A stretch of DNA of 64,000 nt from G963676335 sp963676335 (GTDB lineage: Bacteria; Pseudomonadota; Alphaproteobacteria; Rickettsiales; Rickettsiaceae): assembly GCA_963676335.1 (NCBI GenBank), contig OY781057.1, positions 372,001 through 436,000 on the forward strand. The letters run 5' to 3'. The notes beneath the pieces were generated by a model. That model saw nothing but the letters and a program-made list of their open reading frames with translations. It searched no databases and was not told where the DNA came from. This document shows positions 26,963 through 34,793 of this stretch, in pieces (within the stretch, counting starts at the first letter, position 1; every line of letters begins with the position of its first letter). Both the position numbers and the translations under genes were made by a program.

Positions 26963-27910
26963 TTAGGATTTAAAGGTGTTAGCTAAAAATTTTTCTACTT
27001 CCAATGCAGCCATACATCCAGTAGCGGCAGAAGTTATTGCTTGTCTAAAAATTCTATCTTGTACATCTCCAGCGGCAAAGACACCTGGTATATTTGTTTT
27101 AGTGGAATTTGGACTGGTGATGATATACCCATCTTTATCTATTGATATAAATTTTTTAAATAATTCCGTATTTGGTTTATGGCCTATAGCAACAAATATT
27201 CCATCTACATTTAATGTAGTAGTTTTATTTGTAAGGGTATCTTTAATTTTTGCTGCATTTACAATTTTAGGGTTATTTGCACCTATTACTTCTTCTAATT
27301 CATGGTTCCAAATTATTTTAATTTTTGGATTATTAAATAATTTTTTTTGCATAATTTTTTCACCACGTAAAGTATTATTACGATGCATTAATGTAACTTC
27401 GTTAGCATAATTAGTTAAGTGCAGTGCTTCTTCAACGGCAGTATTTCCTCCTCCTATAACCAATACATTTTTATTTTTAAAAAAGAACCCATCACAAGTA
27501 GCGCATCCAGAAACTCCAAATCCTTTAAATTCATTTTCTGAAGGTAATCCTATCCATTTTACAATTGCTCCAGTGCATATAATTACGGAATTGCAGTAAA
27601 ACACTGTATTATTAGATGTATTGACTATAAACGGGCTTGTATCAAAATTTACATAATTAGCTTGTTCATAGTATACGCTGGTTCCAAATTTTTGTGCTTG
27701 TAGTAACATTTGATCCATTAACCATGGTCCTTTGACTCCATCTATAAATCCTGGATAATTTTCCACATCAGTTGTAGTAGCTAATTGGCCTCCTAATTCC
27801 ATACCCATTAACATGATAGGGGCTAAATTAGCACGAGCGGCGTAAATAGCAGCAGTACAACCAGCTGGACCAGAACCTAAAATCAATAATTTTGTGTATA
27901 TTTCTGTCAT
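26963..27910 (-). CDS. trxB: Thioredoxin reductase
   Basis: This FAD- and NADPH-dependent enzyme reduces thioredoxin. It has the FAD-binding ILGSGPAGCTAAIYAARA at the N-terminus, the redox pair CATC at residues 136-139, the NADPH site VIGGGNTAVEEALHL and the closing TNIPGVFAAGDVQD motif. The length of 315 residues is typical. It starts five bases after the NTT transporter stop, so the two are likely one transcript. It could feed electrons to the DsbD-type protein at the window start. Confidence 0.96.
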   Translation of the reverse strand: MTEIYTKLLILGSGPAGCTAAIYAARANLAPIMLMGMELGGQLATTTDVENYPGFIDGVKGPWLMDQMLLQAQKFGTSVYYEQANYVNFDTSPFIVNTSNNTVFYCNSVIICTGAIVKWIGLPSENEFKGFGVSGCATCDGFFFKNKNVLVIGGGNTAVEEALHLTNYANEVTLMHRNNTLRGEKIMQKKLFNNPKIKIIWNHELEEVIGANNPKIVNAAKIKDTLTNKTTTLNVDGIFVAIGHKPNTELFKKFISIDKDGYIITSPNSTKTNIPGVFAAGDVQDRIFRQAITSAATGCMAALEVEKFLANTFKS

Positions 27911-27915
27911 AAACT

Positions 27916-29454
27916 TTATTTTGCAATTTTAGTATATTCTATATTTAAAGCATGCACTGCATAAAACCAGATTATACATATAATAGTAAATATACACATT
28001 AAGTATATAGTAATCGAGTAATAAGTAGCTGTAGGTATTATAATAAAAATTACAGATTGCAAAAAAGCTCCAAGAGATTTTCCTAATTTAACGCCTAGGA
28101 CATCTGCAGCAGCTTTACCTTTAGTCTTTAATTCATCATCTAAAGGCACATATGCCATTTCTTTAGTAGAATCAAATACAGTATATTTACTAGATTTTGT
28201 CAGAACGTTATTTATAGTACCAGCTGCAATAGCTATCATAATTGGATCTACTAACACCCCACTAAAGAATAGATTTAAAACAGACTCAAAGCATGTAATG
28301 CTGAAAAATACTATTCCAGTGGTAAATAAAATTACTGGTGTGATCATAGCAGTAAAATACCACCCTATATGTCTTATTATATTGGATCCTAAAATTACTA
28401 AAAAAATTGTTGCAATTCCATTATACTTTAAATACGAACCTACAAATGACATATATTCAGAGGGAGTGGTGTGAATACTACTGACTTTTGCTTTCCATGG
28501 ATTTTCTACTAAATTCACACTGATTCCATAACAAACTAATAAAATAGTAATTAATCTAATATACTTTGAAGTTATCATTGTATTTAAGCTTTCACCAACA
28601 GACATTTTATATTTTTTACTGGAAGATTTTATAAAATCTGTTGAATCTATAATTTTGTTGTTTAAAAACCAGAAGACAACGATTCCGATTAAGCCAAGTA
28701 CTATAGCAAGAGATAAGATTATTTGTACTGAAATAACATCTATATTTTTATTATAATAAAAATATAGTGACGCGTATTTGCTTATAGTGGGTAAGTTTTC
28801 TAGGAACATTCCAGAGATAAATAAGCCAGTTTGTCCTAAAAGGCCGAATAGGATATAAAATCTTTTAGATTGCTCTACATTAGTAACGCTGTTGATAAAC
28901 TGCCAAAACAATAGAGCGAATATTACACTAGACCAGAGTTCTGTTATTATATAAAATAATGAAAAGCTCCAGTTGGATAATAATAGAATAAACCATTTAA
29001 AATGAGGCATTAAAACAAAGAAACGATTAATAGTACTTTTATCTGCATGAAATAATTCAAAATTAGGAAAAATAATAAATGCAAAGACAAAGAAAAAAGA
29101 GAGAAATGATAATATAATTATATAAAATATATACTCTTTTTTTATAATATTCGTTAATTTGACATATATAATGGTTATTATAAAGGATGCTGGGAGCACT
29201 CCCCAAAATTTTAAGAAAGAAATTGTTTCTGCTCCAATCATGGTAGTGACAATTCCATCTTTCAAAGCTCTAATAATATTTTGAATAAATAATATACAAA
29301 ATAATAACAGCGTCATTGATAAAAATTTACATAGCTCTTCTTTTTTTATAGGCCATATAATGTCAATGATTTTAGAGGAAATAAAAGAATTTTTAGGTGC
29401 AGAATGCTTGTTACGAGGGTTTTGTACATTTTTTTTAAATAACGATATAGACAC
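27916..29454 (-). CDS. NTT-family nucleotide transporter (ATP/ADP translocase, Tlc type)
   Basis: This 512-residue membrane protein has about twelve transmembrane segments and matches the NTT/TLC family used by Rickettsiales, Chlamydiae and plastids. Characteristic parts are IWPIKKEELCKFLSMTLLL near residue 35, IRALKDGIVTTMIGAETISF, and VFDSTKEMAYVPLDDELKTK followed by GKAAADVLGVKLGKS. These carriers import host ATP in exchange for ADP, or take up other nucleotides; the substrate of this paralogue is not readable from sequence. It is strong evidence for an obligate intracellular lifestyle. trxB lies 5 nt downstream. Confidence 0.95.
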   Translation of the reverse strand: MSISLFKKNVQNPRNKHSAPKNSFISSKIIDIIWPIKKEELCKFLSMTLLLFCILFIQNIIRALKDGIVTTMIGAETISFLKFWGVLPASFIITIIYVKLTNIIKKEYIFYIIILSFLSFFFVFAFIIFPNFELFHADKSTINRFFVLMPHFKWFILLLSNWSFSLFYIITELWSSVIFALLFWQFINSVTNVEQSKRFYILFGLLGQTGLFISGMFLENLPTISKYASLYFYYNKNIDVISVQIILSLAIVLGLIGIVVFWFLNNKIIDSTDFIKSSSKKYKMSVGESLNTMITSKYIRLITILLVCYGISVNLVENPWKAKVSSIHTTPSEYMSFVGSYLKYNGIATIFLVILGSNIIRHIGWYFTAMITPVILFTTGIVFFSITCFESVLNLFFSGVLVDPIMIAIAAGTINNVLTKSSKYTVFDSTKEMAYVPLDDELKTKGKAAADVLGVKLGKSLGAFLQSVIFIIIPTATYYSITIYLMCIFTIICIIWFYAVHALNIEYTKIAK

Positions 29455-29528
29455 ATCTATAACTCATAAACAAATATCATTAGGACTATAATATAGATAT
29501 TAACTTTTAGTCAAGGAATATAAATTCA

Positions 29529-30332
29529 TTAATAAATTTTATGAATTAATGCCATTATTACCTCTAGTCCAATAAGGATAATAACTATTATTTCTAATCT
29601 TGTGGAATGTATGTAATTTAATTCATTGGAAAGCATGGAATATAACTCATGGATCATATCCATACGATGATTTAAAATATTCTGTCTTATTTGTATATCC
29701 TGAAACTCTGCTGTCATTAGATATAGAGGTTCATAGCTAGGTCTTCGCCAAAAAAATTCTGGCGTATCTAAAATATCGCTATGTATGTTAATTAAGTATC
29801 GTTCGCTAAATAACATCCCTATTTGTTTTGAAATTTCTTTTTTTGATAAAGATATACTTCCCTTTATAGCGAGTTCTTTGGGAATAGGAGTAGTTTTTTC
29901 TATTAAAATATTAATAGATTGCTCTAGTACGATTAATTTAACAGATTGTGCAAGTGCATGAGAAATGGATAGTTTGGTAAAAATTGAATTATCTCCCAAA
30001 ATAATTTCATTACTTTCTTCATTGATAAATGTTTTACTTCCTTCTTCATAATGGAAATAAATTATATCAGAAACAGGGCCGGATTTAGTTCTTTCAATTT
30101 CTTTTAATTCATTTAAAACAGATTTTTCTTCAGATTCATCCATGCCCCAAATGACTACACATCCAAATGGGAAATAGAATATATCTAATGTATTCAGCGC
30201 ATCATTACGTATATCTCTTTGAGCGTGAATGACGTCATCAAAATACCTAGGCTCAAATCCCTTTTGTATTAAGTTCTGAGTTAAAAACTGTATATCGTAT
30301 GAAACTGCAGTGCAATAAGAAGAACATCGCAT
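29529..30332 (-). CDS. RMD1/YagE family protein (DUF155)
   Basis: This 267-residue protein matches the RMD1/DUF155 family, which includes mitochondrial RMND1 of eukaryotes. Family blocks visible are LDIFYFPFGCVVIWGM (about residues 49-64), KLSISHALAQSVKLIVLEQ, EFFWRRPSYEPLY and NHRMDMIHELYSMLSNEL. A C-terminal hydrophobic segment (LEIIVIILIGLEVIMALI) follows. Mitochondrial RMND1 supports organellar translation as an inner-membrane protein, but the bacterial role is not established. It is divergent from the flagellin gene across 263 nt. Confidence 0.88.
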   Translation of the reverse strand: MRCSSYCTAVSYDIQFLTQNLIQKGFEPRYFDDVIHAQRDIRNDALNTLDIFYFPFGCVVIWGMDESEEKSVLNELKEIERTKSGPVSDIIYFHYEEGSKTFINEESNEIILGDNSIFTKLSISHALAQSVKLIVLEQSINILIEKTTPIPKELAIKGSISLSKKEISKQIGMLFSERYLINIHSDILDTPEFFWRRPSYEPLYLMTAEFQDIQIRQNILNHRMDMIHELYSMLSNELNYIHSTRLEIIVIILIGLEVIMALIHKIY

Positions 30333-30421
30333 GATAGATTTTTTTAATTATATTGTATTTATTTTTGTAGTCGATGTCAATTTTTGCTTTTTGTAATCTT
30401 GCTTTCTGTAAAAAATGTTTT

Positions 30422-30440
30422 TTTGGTATAAAAATTGCTG
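30422..30440 (+). promoter_or_regulatory. Sigma-54-like promoter upstream of the flagellin gene
   Basis: The sequence TTGGTATAAAAATTGCT has GG at 30425-30426 and GC at 30437-30438, separated by exactly 10 nt. This agrees with the -24/-12 consensus (TGGCAC-N5-TTGCW) except at one or two positions. It lies about 155 nt ahead of the flagellin start. Sigma-54 control of flagellar filament genes is known in other alphaproteobacteria. Whether this genome has rpoN cannot be seen here, so the site remains a candidate. Confidence 0.4.
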
Positions 30441-30595
30441 TTAGTTCTGTGTATATTTTTTTTATATAAATAATATTTTTATTGTATAATGAAATTATGA
30501 TACTATCATATGGTTAAATGTTACTTAATCTATCATAGATATATTATTTAATATTTCTAACTAACTAACTTTAATAATAAAATAGGTATTTAAAT

Positions 30596-32542
30596 ATGGG
30601 AAAAATTGTTTTAAATCCAGAGAACTCTTTAGTGACAAGAAAGACGGGTCTTTATATAGACCATATGTCAAATATTCAAAGAGCTGCAACAACTGGGGAG
30701 AAGCAGGAATTGACGCCAAATGAATTAGTTACGAGTAGTATGCTTACAGGGAATATAAGTATGTATAATGGCTGTATGCAAAATGTCAATCAAACTAATT
30801 CTATGCTTGGAGTCGCATCTGATAATTTAGTTATAATTGATAGCTTATTGGTGAGAAATCTGGATTTGGCTAGTCAGGCGACTTCTCCAAACTCAGACGC
30901 TAATGCAATGCAGGTGATAAAATCTGAATATGAAAAAAATAATAACTTGATTAATTCATATGCAGAGAAGGAATTTAATAACATTCCTCTTTTAGATGGA
31001 AGCTTAGGTGGTAGAGGGGGAATAGAAAGTGCATATAAGACTGCTCCTATTTCTTTTAATCAGTTGTGGACTGCGAATACTATTGGAGCACAGACGGCTG
31101 GAGTATATACAATTACTGTAGGTGGAGGAGCAGCAGGGGAGGCTGTTTCTTATGCAGGCGAGACGTTTACTATGAAAGGCGCAAATACAAATGAGATGGC
31201 GCAAAATCTAGCTATAGAAATGCGTAACAGATCTTCAGAAGTTTTAAAAAATATGGTTATTAGTTTTAACGGCGCTACAGTTATGCTTACAGCTATAACA
31301 CCAGGTGCAATTGAATTTCCATTTGCTCCTAGTACTAATGTAGCGGGAGCTGTTGCTACTGCAGCCGTTGCCGGATTGAACTTAAATGGTCTTTCACAAG
31401 TTGATTTAAATGGAAATTTACAGTTTGATACTGTGACTGGGATACAGGTTACTGGTGTTAACGCAAAGCCTTTAGCTAAAGATTACGGTGTTGTGGTGGA
31501 TGCTGCTGCTGCTGCTGCTGGAGACAATGTTGCAATTCTTAATATCAAACTAAATGGAGAGGTATTTACTGGAGCTCTTTTTGTTCCTGTGGCTAACGGG
31601 GCTGAGATTAAAAGCGCTACTGTTGTTTTTAATAATTTAAATAATAATAAGACATTCTCTATTAATTTTGCTGCTGGTGCTGGTGATAAAATCGATGCAG
31701 GTGGGATAACCGCTACATGTACGGCAATTGAAACTGAATTAAAAAAAGTAAACGGAAACTTTAAGCAAACTAAGAATATTGAGCTTAAAGGTACTAGGGA
31801 AGCTATCATGAGTAATAATACTCAGGTAGGCTCGACTGAGGGTGTTAGTGCTACCTTAAAAACTAAGAATTTCAATGGTTTGTCTTTATCTTCATTTGAT
31901 ATTATCGCGGATACTACTACTCCCGCTAACAGTTTTTTTATTGCTGAAATCGGAGGGGTTAAATACAAGTCTGCTGCTGTTGATGATGTTGCTGCTGCTG
32001 CTGCAGGGGGAACAATTACATTGACTTCTAGTACCTGGGATGAGTTTACAATTTATTTAGGTCAAACCGGTATAACTAATCTTTCAGCTAATAGAGAAGT
32101 AGTTGCAAAAGCGTTTTCTGGATTGTTAAAATCAGGTGATGGATTTGAGTGCTTAGCAGGCTTAAAGGACTCGGATTTCATTTCCATTTCAGTTGATAAT
32201 GTAAGGACCGAGCGATTATATGGCGGTGATGCAACTCTAAAAATTGACAATAAAGATGATGCTAAGAAAATTTTAGCTATGCTTACAACAGCTAGACAAA
32301 AAGTTGCTATAGTTAGAGCACAGGTTAATAGCTCTAAAAAAGAATTAGACCAGGCATTTAATCAATTAGGTAGTGTGGTTCAAGCTTCTAAAGAAGTAAA
32401 AAGTAATTATCTTGATGCTAATATGCAGGAAGTATTTAGTGATGAAAGAAATACAAGACGATTACTTAATCTATGTATTTATATAGATGTGAATGCGAGT
32501 CGGATGTATGAACAACTATTTGACAGAATGACAAATGGCTAA
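30596..32542 (+). CDS. Flagellin-like filament protein
   Basis: This 648-residue protein has helical termini of flagellin type and a large Ala/Gly/Thr-rich centre. The N-terminal part (YNGCMQNVNQTNSMLGVASD, then LLVRNLDLASQATSPNSDAN and YAEKEFNNIPLLDG) matches the D0/D1 pattern of flagellin. The C-terminus (ARQKVAIVRAQVNSSKKELD and the following helix) matches the returning D1/D0 helix. FlgL shares this architecture, but the following fliD and fliS favour flagellin. There is no signal peptide, as expected for type III export. The usual SGLRINSAKDD core is diverged. Two GCT repeats encode Ala runs in the centre. A terminator follows. Confidence 0.75.
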   Translation: MGKIVLNPENSLVTRKTGLYIDHMSNIQRAATTGEKQELTPNELVTSSMLTGNISMYNGCMQNVNQTNSMLGVASDNLVIIDSLLVRNLDLASQATSPNSDANAMQVIKSEYEKNNNLINSYAEKEFNNIPLLDGSLGGRGGIESAYKTAPISFNQLWTANTIGAQTAGVYTITVGGGAAGEAVSYAGETFTMKGANTNEMAQNLAIEMRNRSSEVLKNMVISFNGATVMLTAITPGAIEFPFAPSTNVAGAVATAAVAGLNLNGLSQVDLNGNLQFDTVTGIQVTGVNAKPLAKDYGVVVDAAAAAAGDNVAILNIKLNGEVFTGALFVPVANGAEIKSATVVFNNLNNNKTFSINFAAGAGDKIDAGGITATCTAIETELKKVNGNFKQTKNIELKGTREAIMSNNTQVGSTEGVSATLKTKNFNGLSLSSFDIIADTTTPANSFFIAEIGGVKYKSAAVDDVAAAAAGGTITLTSSTWDEFTIYLGQTGITNLSANREVVAKAFSGLLKSGDGFECLAGLKDSDFISISVDNVRTERLYGGDATLKIDNKDDAKKILAMLTTARQKVAIVRAQVNSSKKELDQAFNQLGSVVQASKEVKSNYLDANMQEVFSDERNTRRLLNLCIYIDVNASRMYEQLFDRMTNG

Positions 32543-32552
32543 AAAACCTATT

Positions 32553-32577
32553 TAGGGGGGATTTCTCCCCTATTTTT
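32553..32577 (+). terminator. Rho-independent terminator after the flagellin gene
   Basis: TAGGGG (32553-32558) and CCCCTA (32567-32572) form a G-C-rich stem with an eight-base loop, followed directly by TTTTT. It begins 10 nt after the flagellin stop. It should insulate the highly expressed filament gene from fliD, which starts 31 nt further on. Confidence 0.8.
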
Positions 32578-32608
32578 GTAAAGTTTAATTAAAAATGAGG
32601 GAATTAAA

Positions 32609-34300
32609 ATGTCAAAAATAGATAATTATGGTGCAATGAGAAATGAAGCCATTTACTATAATGATAAAGGTGAAATGGATATAGACAAAGAAAAGTTTTT
32701 GGAATATAATCTAGCGCCACTGCAAGCTAAAAGACAGAGAGTTGAGGATAAGATCTTTATAGAAAATAAAAAAGTAGAAGCATTGTCTGAATTTAAAACT
32801 GCAATTACTAAATTTAAAGGTTTTTCAGATAAATTACGTAATTCTCAAATGAATGTATTGAAAAATTTAAATACTTTTGATAGTAAGGTTGCTGAGGTTA
32901 TAAGTAATAATGGAAATTCTAGTGACTATCTTGATGTTATTGTCGCTCCAGGAGCGAAAGACACTTCTTATAAAGTTGAAGTTAAAGCAGTAGCTGCGAA
33001 TTCTAAAGCTATATGTGAGTTTAGTTCATCTTCAACGAATAGAAATGGAAAAATTACTCTTGAAACTAAAGATTTGAATGGTAATGATGTAGGTGCAAAT
33101 AGGGATATCGATTTTACATTAACGGCTAATTGCACAATTGTAGATGCGATAAAAGAAATTAATTTTAAAGGAGAGGGGACACTATTAGCTAGTTTAGTTA
33201 CTAGTAATAATGGGGCGCAACAAATTAAGATAGAAGCTTTAAGCCCTGGAGAAAGTATAACTGCTGTTACCCAATTAACAGTAGGCAGTTCTACTGTAGC
33301 CGTTCCAGCACAAATTTTAATTAACGATGACAATACGGCAAAATCTTGGTCTAATGTTATTAAAAATCCTCAAGATGATAAAGTAACGTTTATTCTTAAG
33401 CAAAGCAATGCAGAAAATAAATTTCAAACTGTCAATGTCAAAGCAGATCAGAATAAAATTGTACAAGGAATAAAAGACTTTGTTGATAATTATAATAATT
33501 TAAGTGAATTTATTAGTAAACAAACTGAGCGAGATGAAGATTTAAATAGTGACAATGAAGGCAAAAAGCCGTTTGGATATAAAGACACTGCGTTTCTTGG
33601 TGGAGATAAAATGTTAGAAAGTGCAGTAGGTAAATTAAGAGTAGTTACTGGTGGAACATTTTATGGAAGTATTGGAATTACTAAAGATATGGATATAGGT
33701 ATCGGAAAATTACAACTAGATGAAAGAAAATTACGTGAGAGTTTAAGTACTAACTTAAATCAAGTTCGTCAGATTTTTGAAATGAATCTTACGACAAGTA
33801 ATGATAATAAGGCTGCTAATAAAATAGAATTAGTTGATAATGTTAATTATAATATTGGATTAAATAAGTTTAAATTACACTTAACTACAGTTGAAGGAAT
33901 AAAGAAAGTTGAGGTTCTTACAAATGATAATAGTAAATTATTTGATGGTAATTTTCAAAACGGGATTATTACATTTGAAAATACAGCGTTAGAAGGACTT
34001 AAATTGGTATTAATTGCAGGAGAAAATATAGATCAGACTATCGATGTTACAATAAATCAGGGAATAACAGATAAAATTTCTACTATACTAGGGGGATTAA
34101 TTGAAAAAGATGTAGTTAAGGATCTAGACGATACATCTCTTCAAATTCGTCAAAATACGATAGTATTAGAAAATATGAATGATGAATTTGAAAAACAAAA
34201 AAAATTAATGTTAATGCAGATTGCAAAAATTCAACAAAGTAAAATGGATTTTGATTTTGTTAATCAATATATAGAACAGATGTTAGATTCAAAAAGCTAA
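32609..34300 (+). CDS. fliD: Flagellar filament cap protein FliD (hook-associated protein 2)
   Basis: FliD caps the growing filament and folds incoming flagellin. This 563-residue protein shows the expected layout: an N-terminal coil with PLQAKRQRVEDKIFIENKK (family pattern APLxxLxxKxxxxxxKxxAL), a beta-rich middle, and a C-terminal part with FLGGDKMLESAVGKLR, DIGIGKLQLDERKLRESL and a long terminal helix ending FVNQYIEQMLDSKS. It is more diverged than typical FliD at the extreme N-terminus. Placement between flagellin and fliS supports the call. Confidence 0.85.
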   Translation: MSKIDNYGAMRNEAIYYNDKGEMDIDKEKFLEYNLAPLQAKRQRVEDKIFIENKKVEALSEFKTAITKFKGFSDKLRNSQMNVLKNLNTFDSKVAEVISNNGNSSDYLDVIVAPGAKDTSYKVEVKAVAANSKAICEFSSSSTNRNGKITLETKDLNGNDVGANRDIDFTLTANCTIVDAIKEINFKGEGTLLASLVTSNNGAQQIKIEALSPGESITAVTQLTVGSSTVAVPAQILINDDNTAKSWSNVIKNPQDDKVTFILKQSNAENKFQTVNVKADQNKIVQGIKDFVDNYNNLSEFISKQTERDEDLNSDNEGKKPFGYKDTAFLGGDKMLESAVGKLRVVTGGTFYGSIGITKDMDIGIGKLQLDERKLRESLSTNLNQVRQIFEMNLTTSNDNKAANKIELVDNVNYNIGLNKFKLHLTTVEGIKKVEVLTNDNSKLFDGNFQNGIITFENTALEGLKLVLIAGENIDQTIDVTINQGITDKISTILGGLIEKDVVKDLDDTSLQIRQNTIVLENMNDEFEKQKKLMLMQIAKIQQSKMDFDFVNQYIEQMLDSKS

Positions 34301-34332
34301 ATCGGACATTTTTTTGCAAATAAAAGATTTTT

Positions 34333-34719
34333 ATGATTAAAAGTGCTGCTGTAGATCCTTTAGATATTATTGTACGTGCTTATGAAATGTTAATTAAATG
34401 TTTAGTACGTATAAAAAAAAATGTATACGATAAGGATTATAAAAAAAAAATAGATAATATTAAAAATATGTTACAAATAATTCATGTTCTTGATATTAGT
34501 GTGGCTGATGTAGATGAAGATTTTGCTAAAGACCTACATGCTTTTTACAATAATGCTATGATAAAAGTTAGTAAATTATCTCTTATGGGACAGGATGAAA
34601 GTTTAGAAAAAATAGAAGAACTTTTTGTTTCTGTAAAAAAGGGATTAGATTTTTGGAGGAAATGTTCTAAGAGTCAGCAAACTGAAACAAATTCTGAATT
34701 TAATGAAATCTTGTGTTAA
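34333..34719 (+). CDS. fliS: Flagellin export chaperone FliS
   Basis: FliS binds the flagellin C-terminus in the cytoplasm and prevents premature polymerisation. This 128-residue all-helical protein matches the family pattern: DPLDIIVRAYEMLIKCLVRI at the start (SPxxLIxMLYExxIxxL), then a helix with MLQIIHVLDISV, AKDLHAFYNNAMIKVSKLSL, and a last helix with Trp in LDFWRKCSK. It follows fliD by 32 nt. Confidence 0.75.
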   Translation: MIKSAAVDPLDIIVRAYEMLIKCLVRIKKNVYDKDYKKKIDNIKNMLQIIHVLDISVADVDEDFAKDLHAFYNNAMIKVSKLSLMGQDESLEKIEELFVSVKKGLDFWRKCSKSQQTETNSEFNEILC

Positions 34720-34793
34720 TTTGTATTGTATTTTTTAATATACTAAGATATTTTTAATGTGTTATAAGTGAAAATTTAGAGAAATATTATATT

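Noticed and set aside
31004..33333. Minus-strand open frames of 60-120 codons opposite flagellin and fliD
   Set aside because: They mirror Ala- and Thr-rich coding sequence on the plus strand, have no ribosome-binding sites and no family resemblance.
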